Assembly: GCA_963822695.1 (NCBI GenBank)
Contig: CAWGJH010000013.1
Span: 123,215-187,214, forward strand
Source: GCA-003244245 sp963822695
Lineage (GTDB): Bacteria > Actinomycetota > Actinomycetes > Mycobacteriales > Pseudonocardiaceae
Reading direction: 5' to 3'
Length of the DNA stretch: 64,000 nt
The translations under genes and the position numbers were made by a program. Below the pieces are notes generated by a model that searched no databases, was not told the origin of the DNA, and saw nothing but the letters and a program-made list of their open reading frames with translations. Of this stretch, positions 36,248-45,713 are shown piece by piece (position 1 is the first letter of the stretch; every line of letters begins with the position of its first letter).

Positions 36248-37504
36248 GTGAACACGCTGGCACTGAACGGCGGGACGCCGGTTATCTCGGGGTCGGGCTC
36301 ACACTTCGCCTGGCCGCCGGTCACCGAGGCGACGGCCAAGGCCGTGCTCAGCCAGCTTGGCACGACCGTCTCCATTTACGACCGCTCGGGCGTCATCGCG
36401 GAGCTGGAAGACGCGCTGAAGGAGTACTTCGGCGCGCGTCATGCAGTGCTCACCAGTTCCGGGACGGCTGCGGTGCACTCGGCGTACACAGCTGCGTACG
36501 TCGAGCCGGGCGACGAGGTGATCGTCCCGGCCTACACCTTCCTCGCCACCGCGACGCCGCTGCTGCACCTCGGTGCAATCCCGGTATTTGCTGACAGCGA
36601 CGAAACCGGCAACGTGTCTGTCGCGGAGGTCGAAGCCCGGATCACCGACAAGACGACGGCCATCATGGTCACGCACCTCTGGGGCATCCCGGCCGACGTG
36701 GACGCCTTGCTGGGTCTGGCTAATCGCTATGGCCTGACGCTACTCGAAGACGCCTCCCACGCCCATGGCGCGAGCGTGAACGGGCAAAAGGTCGGCACGT
36801 TCGGCCACACCGCCGCCTTCTCGATGAACGGACCGAAGCCGCTGTCGGCCGGTGAGGGCGGTTTCGTGCTGACCGATGACGACGAGCTGTTCCGCCGCGT
36901 GCTGTTGCACGGCCACTACAACAAGCGCTGTCGAAGCGAGATCCCCGCCGACCACCCGGTATATCCCTACGCCGTCACTGGCATGGGGTTGAAGTTCCGC
37001 ATTCATCCGCTTGCCGCTGCGGTCGCGCTCGACCAGCTCGCCTGTCTGGACGACTACCTTGCGGGTCGGGAGTCCGTCGCCCGCTACCTGTGTCACCAGC
37101 TCGGCCAGCTCCCCGGCCTGGCCGTGTCGTGCGTCCCAGAGGGGACACGACCTGCCTGGTACGGCCTGCCGCTCACCTACGTGCCCGAAGAACTCGATGG
37201 CCTCCCCGTCGCCCGATTCCATGAGGCGCTGCTCGGGGAAGGACTCACCGAAGTTGATCGGCCCGGCTCGACGTGCCCGCTGAATCTGCTGCCGCTCTTC
37301 CGTGACCCCGCGCCCATGTTGCCGCACTATCCCCACCTCGACCGCGTGGCCTACCGGGACGGGCAGTTCCCCGTCGCTGAGCAGGTCTGGCGACACACCC
37401 TGAAGCTGCCCGTATGGCATCGAGAGGAGGATTTGCCCCTGGTCGATCGCTACATCGAGGGACTGAGCAAGGTGATCGAGAACCACAGCGAACTACTAGG
37501 GTAG
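36248..37504 (+). CDS. DegT/DnrJ/EryC1/StrS-family PLP aminotransferase
   Basis: 418 residues, GTG immediately after the upstream TGA. PLP residues: SSGTAAVHSAY, the Asp in LLEDASHAHGA (168), and Lys197 in SMNGPKPLSAGEGGF. Family members aminate keto-sugars or keto-cyclitols; the upstream dehydrogenase would supply the ketone, as in aminocyclitol and amino-sugar routes. Substrate unknown. Confidence 0.9.
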   Translation: MNTLALNGGTPVISGSGSHFAWPPVTEATAKAVLSQLGTTVSIYDRSGVIAELEDALKEYFGARHAVLTSSGTAAVHSAYTAAYVEPGDEVIVPAYTFLATATPLLHLGAIPVFADSDETGNVSVAEVEARITDKTTAIMVTHLWGIPADVDALLGLANRYGLTLLEDASHAHGASVNGQKVGTFGHTAAFSMNGPKPLSAGEGGFVLTDDDELFRRVLLHGHYNKRCRSEIPADHPVYPYAVTGMGLKFRIHPLAAAVALDQLACLDDYLAGRESVARYLCHQLGQLPGLAVSCVPEGTRPAWYGLPLTYVPEELDGLPVARFHEALLGEGLTEVDRPGSTCPLNLLPLFRDPAPMLPHYPHLDRVAYRDGQFPVAEQVWRHTLKLPVWHREEDLPLVDRYIEGLSKVIENHSELLG

Positions 37505-37510
37505 GACCAC

Positions 37511-37960
37511 ATGATCGACGCTTCCGTGCTCGAAAAGCTCACCATCCAAGCCGCGAACGACGGGGTGCAGCAACTCGTCGTCGGCGCAATCGTGCAAGAC
37601 AAGAACAAGGTGCTCCTGCTCAAGCGCCCCGAGGACGACTTCATGGGCGGCATCTTCGAGCTGCCGAGCGGCAAGGTCGAGGGCGACGAAACGCTCGACG
37701 TCGCCCTGATCCGCGAGGTGGACGAGGAGACCGGCTTGGCCATCACGGACATCCGCGAGTACGTCGGCAGCTTCGACTACACCTCCGGCAGCGGCAAGAA
37801 GAGCAGGCAGTTTACCTTCACCGTCAGCGTGGCCGACGCCGAACAGATCGAACTGATGGAGCACGACGCCTACCTGTGGGCGCCGCTGGACGACGACCTG
37901 CCCGTGACCGATGCGGTCAAGGAGGTCTTCGGGAAGCACCGGCAGCTCCGGGCGGTGTAG
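37511..37960 (+). CDS. Nudix hydrolase
   Basis: 149 residues. The Nudix box is complete (GKVEGDETLDVALIREVDEE and TGL). Starts six bases after the aminotransferase stop, so it ends this three-gene operon. It may act on a nucleotide-linked intermediate or clean up damaged nucleotides. Confidence 0.9.
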   Translation: MIDASVLEKLTIQAANDGVQQLVVGAIVQDKNKVLLLKRPEDDFMGGIFELPSGKVEGDETLDVALIREVDEETGLAITDIREYVGSFDYTSGSGKKSRQFTFTVSVADAEQIELMEHDAYLWAPLDDDLPVTDAVKEVFGKHRQLRAV

Positions 37961-38036
37961 AGCGTCACTAATCCCTCACCAATGCCGCCCCGGGTTTGGT
38001 GCATCTTGTATCTGCGTAGCAGCATGCAAGGCCAGC

Positions 38037-39209
38037 TTAGCCAGACCAGTACTGGTTGAGTGCGGCGCCGCGCGCGGACGTGAGCCGGCGCGGGTCGGCG
38101 GCCACCGCTGTCTCGTAGACTTGCAGCACCCGCCGCGCTACCACCGGCCAGTCCCAGATCGCCGCCCGCGCTCGGCCGGCAGCCGCGAGCGTGGCGCGCC
38201 TTTCGGGGTCATCAAGCAGGTCATCGAGCGCAGCGGACAGCGCGGCCGGCGATCCGGGGGGGACCAGCACGCCAGCCTGCCCACCGTCGAGCACGAGACG
38301 GAAGGCATCGAGGTCGCTGGCCACCACGGGGGTGCCGGCGGCCATCGCTTCGCTGAGCACGATGCCGAAGCTCTCCCCCCCGACCGCGGGGACGCACAAC
38401 ACGTCCACGCTGGCCAGCACCGCCGCCTTACCCTCGTCGCCCAGCGCGCCCAGCACCCGGATCCGGGGTGCCAGCGCCGGTCCGGCAGCACGTCGCAGTG
38501 CCGCGGCGTCCCCGCAGCCGACCACCAGCAGGCGCAGGTCTGGCCGGGTCCGGGCCACCGTGCGCAGCGCCCCCAGCAGCACGGGCATGCCCTTGCGGGG
38601 CTCACCGAAGCGGCCTATGAAGCCGACCGTGCCGCCAGTCCGCGGGTATCCAGGCAGTGGTTGCGCGCTGGCGAAGTGCGACACGTCGATCCCGTTCGGG
38701 ATCTCCACGGCGTCCCCACCGAGGTATTCCACCTGCACCCGTCGAGCCAGCGGGGACACCGCGATCCGAGCGGTGATCTTCTCCATCGTGGGCTGCAGCA
38801 GGCCGTGCGCCGCCGCCAGCGCCCAGGACCGCGCGGTGGCGAAGTGGAAGGTCGCCACGACCGACCGGTCAGCAAGTGCCAGAGCGATCAACGACAGGCT
38901 CGGCGCAACGGGCTCGTGCAGGTGCAACACGTCAAAGTCGTGGTCAAGCAGCCAGCGCCGGGCGCGGTTGACCGCGCCCGGGCCGAACGCCAGCGGGGCA
39001 ATCGACCCGTTATAGGGCACCCCTACGGCCCGACCCGCCGAGGTGACGAACTCCGGCAACGCGTTGTCTGCCGTCGCCGGGGCGAGCACCTCTACCTGGT
39101 GGCCAAGACCACGCAGACCCCTGGCCAACCCCAGCACGTGCGCCTGCACCCCACCCGGCGCGGCAAGGGAATACGGACAGACCATCCCGATCCGCAATAA
39201 AGGCTCCAC
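38037..39209 (-). CDS. pimA: Phosphatidylinositol alpha-mannosyltransferase PimA
   Basis: 390 residues, GT4 glycosyltransferase; adds the first mannose to phosphatidylinositol on the inner face of the membrane. YSLAAPGGVQAHVLGLARGL at the start, HLHEPVAPSLSL, GRFGEPRKGMPVLLGA and the Glu motif GGESFGIVLSEAMAAG are the PimA pattern. The GTG start shares one base with the acyltransferase stop (TAGTG). Confidence 0.94.
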   Translation of the reverse strand: MEPLLRIGMVCPYSLAAPGGVQAHVLGLARGLRGLGHQVEVLAPATADNALPEFVTSAGRAVGVPYNGSIAPLAFGPGAVNRARRWLLDHDFDVLHLHEPVAPSLSLIALALADRSVVATFHFATARSWALAAAHGLLQPTMEKITARIAVSPLARRVQVEYLGGDAVEIPNGIDVSHFASAQPLPGYPRTGGTVGFIGRFGEPRKGMPVLLGALRTVARTRPDLRLLVVGCGDAAALRRAAGPALAPRIRVLGALGDEGKAAVLASVDVLCVPAVGGESFGIVLSEAMAAGTPVVASDLDAFRLVLDGGQAGVLVPPGSPAALSAALDDLLDDPERRATLAAAGRARAAIWDWPVVARRVLQVYETAVAADPRRLTSARGAALNQYWSG

Positions 39210-40105
39210 TATCCCGTGTCACGTACCAGGGTGACGGGCAGGTCCTCCGTCCATAACGGCTGCAGCATGTGCCAGTCCTGCGGGTGCGCCGCGATGTCGG
39301 TGGCGAAGCAGCCCGCCACCGTCTGGGTGGCCTGCGGCACCGCAGACCGGTCCGGCACCGGCACCGGCGGGTGAAAGCGAATGCCCCAACCGTCGGGGGT
39401 AAACCAGCAGCCGACCACCAGCAACGTGGCGCCGGTAGCCGCAGCCAGCCGAGCCGGCCCCAGCGGCATCCGGGCGGCGCCGCCGAAGAACTCCACGGCC
39501 ATCCCGGCACCGGTGAGGTCCCGGTCAGCGAGCAGGCACACCACTCCACCCGCCCGCAGCCGGCGGAGCAGGCGCGGGGTCGGACTCCCCGCCCCGGTCA
39601 GCGGGACGATGTCGAAGCCCAGCGAGGCGCGGTAGTCGACAAAGCGCTGGTAGAGCGCCTCGGGCGCCAACCGCTCGACAACGGTGCTGAACGCTCCGTA
39701 ATGCCCGACAAACCACAACCCGGCCATATCCCAGTTGCCGCTGTGCGGCAGCGCCACCACCACCCCGCGACCGGCGGCCAGCGCGTCGTTCAGGTGCTCG
39801 ACCCCTTCCATCGCACCATCCAGCCGGCCCACCAGCGCGGCGTGGTCGGCCCACGGCAGCATGAAGACCTCCTGCCAGTACCGGGCGTAGGAGCGCAGCC
39901 CGTCGCGGACCAGCGCGTCGAGTCCCGCCGGGGTGGCCTCGGGCACCACCCGGGCCAGGTTCCGGCGCAGTTGGCGGACGCCGGGGCCGTCCCGACGCGC
40001 GGCCAGGTCGGCACCGGCATGAAAAGCCCGAGTGACCCATTCCCTGGGTGCGAAGCGGAGCAGCCGCCATCCAGCCGCGTACCCGAGGGCAGCAAACCGG
40101 CTCAC
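39209..40105 (-). CDS. Phosphatidylinositol mannoside acyltransferase (PatA-like)
   Basis: 298 residues, LpxL/HtrB-like lysophospholipid acyltransferase fold. VVVALPHSGNWDMAGLW contains the catalytic His (HxxxxD/E type); GVVCLLADRDLTGAGMAVEFFG is the second motif. Acylates the 6-position of the first mannose of PIM. The GTG overlaps the pgsA stop as GTGA. The symbol patA is used in mycobacteria; activity inferred from context. Confidence 0.9.
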   Translation of the reverse strand: MSRFAALGYAAGWRLLRFAPREWVTRAFHAGADLAARRDGPGVRQLRRNLARVVPEATPAGLDALVRDGLRSYARYWQEVFMLPWADHAALVGRLDGAMEGVEHLNDALAAGRGVVVALPHSGNWDMAGLWFVGHYGAFSTVVERLAPEALYQRFVDYRASLGFDIVPLTGAGSPTPRLLRRLRAGGVVCLLADRDLTGAGMAVEFFGGAARMPLGPARLAAATGATLLVVGCWFTPDGWGIRFHPPVPVPDRSAVPQATQTVAGCFATDIAAHPQDWHMLQPLWTEDLPVTLVRDTG

Positions 40106-40716
40106 CTCGCTTCACGATCACCGGCGCTGCGCCGCACGGCAAGCATCCGTTGGGTCACGGTCACCAGTTGTAACCCGGCAAGCACCCACAGCGCGACATC
40201 CAGCGCGAAGGGCACGCCAAGGCCAGTCAAGCCAGCTCCCACCAGCGTGATGATGTAGCGCTCGGCGCGCTCGGCCATCCCGCCGTCCGCGGACAAGCCG
40301 CTGGCTGCCGCGCGGGCCTTGATGTAGGAGATGACTTGGGCGCTCACCAGGCAGAACAGCGCCGCCACGGCCAGCAGCCGGTTGTTGGCGACCACGAAGC
40401 ACCACCAGGTCAACCCGGCGAACAACGCACCGTCCGCGATCCGATCGCAGGTGGCGTCCAACACGGTTCCCCACGGGGTGCCGGATCCGCGGGCCCTGGC
40501 GACCGCCCCGTCGAGCACGTCGAGCAGCACGAACACCGTCACCGCAATGGTGCCGATCACCAACTGGCCGCGAGGGAAGAACCACAGCGCCGAGGCCACC
40601 GTCCCGATGGTGCCGGTGACCGTGATGGTGTCGGGCCCGACACCTGCCCGGACCAGCCAACTACCCACCGGATCCACGAACCGGGAGATCGACGCACGGG
40701 CGAGGAGATTGAGCAT
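40102..40716 (-). CDS. pgsA: Phosphatidylinositol phosphate synthase (CDP-alcohol phosphatidyltransferase)
   Basis: About 204 residues from the ATG at 40716. The catalytic CDP-OH motif reads DVLDGAVARARGSGTPWGTV then DATCD (D-x2-DG-x2-AR-x8-G-x3-D-x3-D). Several membrane helices. Makes phosphatidylinositol phosphate, the start of PIM synthesis together with the two downstream genes. An earlier start at 40812 is less likely. Confidence 0.93.
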   Translation of the reverse strand: MLNLLARASISRFVDPVGSWLVRAGVGPDTITVTGTIGTVASALWFFPRGQLVIGTIAVTVFVLLDVLDGAVARARGSGTPWGTVLDATCDRIADGALFAGLTWWCFVVANNRLLAVAALFCLVSAQVISYIKARAAASGLSADGGMAERAERYIITLVGAGLTGLGVPFALDVALWVLAGLQLVTVTQRMLAVRRSAGDREAR

Positions 40717-40839
40717 CGCGCGAGTACCGCTATCGGGGAACAGGTCGGGGGTCATCAGCGGTGGGGTGCCGGGGCGCCCGCATGCTGATACTGACGAGTG
40801 TCCAGGCCCCATCGCTGAGGGGAGCGTTCACAACGGCGT

Positions 40840-41385
40840 TCAGGACAGCCCTTTCCATGCGTCCACCAGCAGCGTACGGGTCTCGGCTAGCAGCTGCGGC
40901 AGCACCTTGGTTCCGCCGACGACCGGCATGAAGTTCGCATCCCCGCCCCACCGGGGCACCACGTGCTGGTGCAGGTGCGCAGCGATGCCAGCACCGGCAA
41001 CAGAGCCCTGATTGATCCCGATGTTGAAGCCGTGCGGGGCGGCCGCGCGACGGCTGGCGAGCATGGCCCGCTGGGTGAAAGTGGCCAGTTCGGTGGTCTC
41101 CTGGATAGTCAAGTCCGGATAATCAGCAACGTGCCGGTAGGGCACCACCATCAGGTGGCCAGGGTTGTAAGGATAGAGGTTGAGCACCGCATAGACGGTG
41201 CCGCCACGGGCGATCACCAGACCCTCGGCATCATCCAGGGTGATGATCCGGCAGAACGGGCACTTCCCGCCACCGGCTTCAGGTCCGGACTCGCCTTCCC
41301 GCTTGATGTAAGCCATCCGATGTGGCGTCCACAGTCGCTGCAACGCATCCGGCGCGCCGACCCCGTCCTGAGCCTCGGCGATCAT
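40840..41385 (-). CDS. HIT-family nucleotide hydrolase or AP4A phosphorylase-like protein
   Basis: 181 residues from the ATG at 41385. CPFCRI zinc-type motif near 41, NLYPYNPGHLMVVPYRHV and the histidine triad HLHQHVVPRWGGD. Mycobacterial homologue in the same position acts as a diadenosine tetraphosphate phosphorylase. Follows thrS on the same strand after 34 bases. Confidence 0.92.
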   Translation of the reverse strand: MIAEAQDGVGAPDALQRLWTPHRMAYIKREGESGPEAGGGKCPFCRIITLDDAEGLVIARGGTVYAVLNLYPYNPGHLMVVPYRHVADYPDLTIQETTELATFTQRAMLASRRAAAPHGFNIGINQGSVAGAGIAAHLHQHVVPRWGGDANFMPVVGGTKVLPQLLAETRTLLVDAWKGLS

Positions 41386-41419
41386 CACACCGCCTCCGCG
41401 GGACGAAGTCCGTCGGCGG

Positions 41420-43453
41420 TCACGACTCTCCGATCGGCAGCTCTGCCGCACTCGGTGAGCGGTTCTCGCGTCGCGCCACCCAGCCAGTGATGGCGCAGAC
41501 CGCGTCCTCGGCAGGGACGCCGTTGATCTGGGTGCCGTCGCGGAACCGGAAGGACACCGCGCCAGCCTCGACATCCTTGCCCCCGGCGAGCAGCAGGAAG
41601 GGCACCTTCTGCGTGGTATGGGTCCGGATCTTCTTCTGCATCCGCTCGTCGGAGGCGTCCACCTCGACCCGGATGCCCCGCGCCCGCAGCGCTTTGGCGA
41701 CCTGCTGCAGATGCTCGACGTGCTCATCAGCGATCGGGATCCCGACCACCTGCACCGGCGCCAACCAGGCCGGGAACGCGCCCGCGTAGTGCTCGGTGAG
41801 CACCCCGAAGAACCGCTCGATCGACCCGAACAGCGCTCGGTGGATCATGTAGGGCTGCCGCCGGGAACCGTCCGGGGCGGTGTACTCCAGCTCGAAGCGC
41901 TCCGGCAGCTGAAAGTCAACCTGGATAGTGGACAGCTGCCAGGTGCGACCCAACGCGTCCTTGGCCTGCACGGAGACCTTGGGCGCGTAAAAGGCCGCCC
42001 CACCGGGGTCGAGCACCAGGGCCAGCCCGCTGGCCTCGGCGGCCTGGCGCAGCGCGTTGGTCGCTTCCTCCCACTGCTCGTCGGTGCCAACGTACTTGTC
42101 CTCGTTGCGGGTAGACAGCTCCAGGTAGAAGTCGTCCAGCCCAAAGTCGCGGAGCAGGTCGAGCACGAAACCAAGCAACGAGCAGATCTCGCCCTGCAAC
42201 TGCTCGGGCGTGCAGTAGATATGCGCATCGTCCTGGGTCATCCCGCGCACCCGGGTCAGGCCATGCACCACACCGGACTTTTCGTAGCGGTACACCGATC
42301 CAAACTCAAACAGCCGCAGCGGCAATTCCCGGTAGGACCGGCCTCGGGAGCGGTAGATCAGGTTGTGGAACGGGCAGTTCATCGGTTTGAGGTAGTAATC
42401 TTGCCCGGGCTTGCGCACCGAGCCGTCGTCGGCCAACTCCTCGTCGAGATGCATCGGGGGAAACATGGCGTCGGCGTACCAGTCGAGGTGACCGGAGGTC
42501 TCGAAGAGCTGTCCCTTGGTGATGTGTGGCGAGTTGACGAACTCGTAGCCAGCTTCCTCGTGCCGGCGCCGGGAGTAGTCCTCCATCACCCGGCGCACGG
42601 TGCCGCCGCGGGGATGGAATACCGGGAGTCCCGAGCCGATCTCGTCGGGGAAGCTGAACAAGTCCAGCTCGGCGCCGAGCTTGCGGTGGTCGCGGCGCTG
42701 CGCCTCGGCGAGTAACTCCAGATGGTGCTCCAGCGCCTCGGTCGATTCCCACGCAGTACCGTAGATCCGCTGCAGCTGCGGGTTGCGCTCGCTACCCCGC
42801 CAATAGGCGGCCGCGGTCCGCATCAGCCGGAACGCTGGAATGTGCCTGGTGGTCGGCACATGCGGGCCGCGGCACAAATCGCCCCAGATGGTCTCACCGG
42901 TGTGCGGGTGAACGTTGTCATAGACGGTCAACTCCCCCGCGCCGACCTCCATGACCTCGTCAGGATCAATACTGGCGTTCGACGTGGACCCTGTGAGGTC
43001 AACCAGCTCAAGCTTGTACGGCTCGTCCGCCAGCTCGCGCTTGGCCTCGCTCACCGAGCCCAGCACGCGGCGGGAGAATCGCTGACCGGCCTTGATTATC
43101 GTGCGCATGGTCTTCTCAAGGCCCGCGAGGTCCTCAGGGGTGAACGGCCGGTCGACATCGAAGTCGTAATAGAAACCGTCGGTCACCGGAGGACCAATGC
43201 CAAGCTTGGCGCCGGGAAAGTGCTGCTGCACAGCTTGGGCCAGCACGTGAGCACACGAGTGCCGGATGACGCTGCGCCCGTCGGGACTACTCGCTGCGAC
43301 GGCCTCGACCTCGGTGTCACTCTGGGGTGCCCAGGCCAAGTCACGCAGGTGGCCCTGCGCGTCCCGAGCGACGACGGTAGCGTCTGGTCCAGTGGTGGGA
43401 GCTCCCCCCTCGCGCAGGGCCTGCCCAGCGGTCATCCCGGCCCGCACCATCAC
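41420..43453 (-). CDS. thrS: Threonine-tRNA ligase (ThrS)
   Basis: 677 residues. TGS region, editing domain (SVIRHSCAHVLAQAVQQHFP, FYYDFD), class II core motif 2 (FEFGSVYRYEKSGVVHGL and RVRGMTQDDAHIYC), motif 3 (MIHRALFGSIERFFGVL) and the anticodon-binding domain at the end. The Zn ligands are in LKPMNCPFHN and later His. GTG at 43456 directly precedes the ATG and could be the true start; no strong ribosome site is seen. Confidence 0.96.
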   Translation of the reverse strand: MMVRAGMTAGQALREGGAPTTGPDATVVARDAQGHLRDLAWAPQSDTEVEAVAASSPDGRSVIRHSCAHVLAQAVQQHFPGAKLGIGPPVTDGFYYDFDVDRPFTPEDLAGLEKTMRTIIKAGQRFSRRVLGSVSEAKRELADEPYKLELVDLTGSTSNASIDPDEVMEVGAGELTVYDNVHPHTGETIWGDLCRGPHVPTTRHIPAFRLMRTAAAYWRGSERNPQLQRIYGTAWESTEALEHHLELLAEAQRRDHRKLGAELDLFSFPDEIGSGLPVFHPRGGTVRRVMEDYSRRRHEEAGYEFVNSPHITKGQLFETSGHLDWYADAMFPPMHLDEELADDGSVRKPGQDYYLKPMNCPFHNLIYRSRGRSYRELPLRLFEFGSVYRYEKSGVVHGLTRVRGMTQDDAHIYCTPEQLQGEICSLLGFVLDLLRDFGLDDFYLELSTRNEDKYVGTDEQWEEATNALRQAAEASGLALVLDPGGAAFYAPKVSVQAKDALGRTWQLSTIQVDFQLPERFELEYTAPDGSRRQPYMIHRALFGSIERFFGVLTEHYAGAFPAWLAPVQVVGIPIADEHVEHLQQVAKALRARGIRVEVDASDERMQKKIRTHTTQKVPFLLLAGGKDVEAGAVSFRFRDGTQINGVPAEDAVCAITGWVARRENRSPSAAELPIGES

Positions 43454-43692
43454 GCGCAGGGCGGGCTGGACAGGGGGGACGGCGCGACCACGAGAGCTCC
43501 TTGGCGATACAGCGGTGGCGATGTGGTTGCCGATCCTATCCAGGGGCTATCCGGGAGCTATCGAGGGATGAGGCGTGCACTGTGACGACCCTCACAGTGA
43601 GCACTGCCGTTGGCGCGATCGAACGATTTCTGCATCGGTTTAGATGGACGCTTGCCAGCGCGATACTCGGGGTGAGCCGTGGAGATCGGTAG
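43454..43692. other. Upstream region of thrS, no gene seen
   Basis: Holds no convincing gene. No T-box leader features (specifier loop, TGGN sequence) were recognised. Confidence 0.35.
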
Positions 43693-44514
43693 TCAGCCTC
43701 TCGGCAGCAACGAGGTGAGCATCGCCATCGCCGGTTGGGCCGCCGGCTGGATGGCGTGGTGAACAGGCGCGACGACACGCTTGACCGCCGCGCCTGCGGA
43801 GAGGCTCCTCCACTCACCATGCGGACTTCCCGCCGGTTCATCGCGGAAACTGCGCGCCTGCGCGTCACGTGAACTTCCCGCCCGGCCCGCATGCGGATTG
43901 GCCGGTGCCAGCATCCCCCCCACTGGAGGGACCCGACCTACTCCCTTCGCGGCGGGATCCAGCACCGGGCTGAGCCGTGCGATCGGGCCGCTCGGGACAT
44001 GACCAGCCGGCGGTGGAGGTGAACTCCACGGTCGGTGCGCGGTACCTGAGTTCCGGTTGGGTTCGACGGGCATGTCCACGGACACCGGGGTGTTCCGGCG
44101 CACCGGGCCAAGCCGCGGACGAGGTGCCGGGCTCGTACCCGCAACCGCCTGGGCGCTGACCATTTCCGGAGCGGCAGAGGTGCGCCCGGCAGGCACGTTT
44201 CCGCGATATGCGTCAAGAGTGCCGGCATCCGGGACGGCCGGGGTGCGGTTGAACAGGGGTGCTCCAGCGAGTGAGCCGTCCCCGACGTGAGTGGCACCGG
44301 CTAGCACGGACCCACAGGCCAGCAAGGTTCCCGCCGCAAGGCCACAGGCCCGACCAATGAGGACCGCACGGCCGCCGGGCCACCGGCCGCCGTCGATCAC
44401 GGCGGCCGGTGCGTCGGCGGGTTCGCCAACGCTCGGCTGCTCACCGCTGACCCAGGCGATCAAAGCAGTGGCAGAGGGCCCAGAGCCCGACTTCCTACGA
44501 CGCCGCGCGGTCAT
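43693..44514 (-). CDS. Proline-rich single-pass membrane protein, unknown function
   Basis: 273 residues. Basic start (MTARRRRKSG), one membrane helix (LIGRACGLAAGTLLACGSVLAG) and a long Pro/Ala/Ser-rich outside part with no domain I recognise. Its ATG overlaps the stop of the preceding small frame as ATGA. Confidence 0.6.
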   Translation of the reverse strand: MTARRRRKSGSGPSATALIAWVSGEQPSVGEPADAPAAVIDGGRWPGGRAVLIGRACGLAAGTLLACGSVLAGATHVGDGSLAGAPLFNRTPAVPDAGTLDAYRGNVPAGRTSAAPEMVSAQAVAGTSPAPRPRLGPVRRNTPVSVDMPVEPNRNSGTAHRPWSSPPPPAGHVPSGPIARLSPVLDPAAKGVGRVPPVGGMLAPANPHAGRAGSSRDAQARSFRDEPAGSPHGEWRSLSAGAAVKRVVAPVHHAIQPAAQPAMAMLTSLLPRG

Positions 44515-44714
44515 CGTGCGTCACCAGGTGCCTCCTCAGAGTAGTGGAACTGGGAAAGGATACCGGTTTCCGGCCACAAGCCCAGACCCATCACTCTTCC
44601 GGTGCAGCGCTGGAGCGCCTGCCCCGTCGCAGCGCCGCCCTCGTTCCAGATGCTGGAGGAATTCGCGGGGGACGCTAGGCGGGTGCAGCGGATCTTGCAG
44701 GCGGCGCCTGTCAA
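44511..44714 (-). CDS. Possible 67-residue protein linking two genes
   Basis: A TTG start overlaps the DUF1918 stop as TTGA (44711-44714), and its stop overlaps the next ATG as ATGA (44511-44514). Such overlaps at both ends suggest translation, but the product (MTGAACKIRCTRLASP...) matches no family I know. Confidence 0.35.
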   Translation of the reverse strand: MTGAACKIRCTRLASPANSSSIWNEGGAATGQALQRCTGRVMGLGLWPETGILSQFHYSEEAPGDAR

Positions 44715-44905
44715 TCGGCAGGACCTCGTTGCTCGATAATGCAGTCGGGCCCCGGGTAAACGAGCGACTCGTGCCCGTCCGAGTACCGCACCAGGTACGG
44801 CGGCTCTCCTTCCGGACCGCGCACTTCCAGGATTTCGCCCACGTGTTCCTGCGTGCCGACGTTGCGGCTCTTGATGTGGACCTTGTCACCAACGGTCGCG
44901 TGCAT
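44711..44905 (-). CDS. DUF1918 domain protein
   Basis: 64 residues from the ATG at 44905 (GGGAG upstream). MHATVGDKVHIKSRNVGTQE, GEILEVRGPEG and YLVRYSDGHESLVYPGPD are the DUF1918 pattern: a small SH3-like beta-barrel, common in actinobacteria; function unknown. Confidence 0.88.
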   Translation of the reverse strand: MHATVGDKVHIKSRNVGTQEHVGEILEVRGPEGEPPYLVRYSDGHESLVYPGPDCIIEQRGPAD

Positions 44906-45012
44906 GGCGCTCCCTCGCTCCAGCCAGACTCCGATGGATACACTGCTCCATTGGCGAGCGTGCCGCACGAACCCGGGTGATTGCAAGATCCTCCCTCGTC
45001 GATCCTCGCGAC

Positions 45013-45095
45013 GGCATCCGGCTGCGACCCGTAAGCAGGACACCGCCGACCAGGTCAACAGCCGTGACAAGCCGCTTCCCGCAGCACCCGAGCTG
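45013..45095 (+). pseudogene. Tyrosine integrase fragment (piece 1)
   Basis: The frame reads KQDTADQVNSRDKPLPAAPE, similar in protein and DNA to QDTADQVISHGELRSTLLP at 56710 in the integrase of this window. It is a short piece of the start of the catalytic domain with deletions. Confidence 0.5.
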
Positions 45096-45143
45096 TCGCC
45101 GCGGGCTGAGCCTGAACGTGGTGGCAGGGCTGGCCAGCATCAG

Positions 45144-45174
45144 CCTTGTCGGGCTGCGCCCCAGCCCGACAAGG
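45144..45174. terminator. Strong stem-loop
   Basis: Perfect 13-base stem CCTTGTCGGGCTG (45144-45156) and its complement (45162-45174) with a five-base loop. No T-run. It lies in the relic region between integrase pieces; it may be a terminator on either strand. Confidence 0.45.
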
Positions 45175-45317
45175 CGTGTGATGATCGGTGTCCGGTGTCA
45201 GCGCAGGCTCACGCAGGGGCCTGCGGTCAGACTGGCCGACCGCCGCCACTCGCTACGCCGATGCATGATGACCGTGACGCAAAGCCCAACGTCAGGCTCC
45301 GAGCGGCAGTGCTTCGT

Positions 45318-45620
45318 TCAGCTTTGGCCGCCATGGGGCCTGTGCGCTGGCAAGGCCTCCTGAACCTCTACCCTCCGCATGGCAGCGGCGCTTGACTTTG
45401 TGCTGTTGCCAGCAACGAGGCAGTGACTGAACAACCACTGCCATGCCTCGTCGAGGGCCCCGATCACCTCTGGTTGCCTGCCGTAGCGCTGGCCGCCGGC
45501 CAGCATCCAGTTCCGCCAGTTCCAAGCCGAAGTGGCCTCAGCGTCGAAGAGCACCCGAAGTGCGAGTTCGTCGATCGGTAGCGCCAGGAGTTCGTCGGGC
45601 TTCAGGGTGCGCCCAACCAT
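45318..45620 (-). pseudogene. TIGR02391-like protein, N-terminal fragment
   Basis: The piece LLALPIDELALRVLFD and VIGALDEAWQWLFSHCLVA resembles the start of TIGR02391 (Ymh-type) proteins of mobile regions, normally over 200 residues. After about 70 residues the sequence turns low-complexity and stops. Function of the family is unknown. Confidence 0.45.
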
Positions 45621-45713
45621 GCCAGTGCTGCGCGCAAGGCAAAGACGCTCGCCGCCCGGAAATGAAACGGCGATGCTGTGCTATGGGCCGATGCTGCCAC
45701 AGCACCCCATCAC

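Noticed and set aside
36244..37971. Alternative long frames on the plus strand across the DegT and Nudix genes
   Set aside because: They are arginine-rich frame shadows; the annotated genes have complete motifs and ribosome sites.
43454..43692. T-box riboswitch upstream of thrS
   Set aside because: No TGGN antiterminator sequence or specifier-like stem could be seen.
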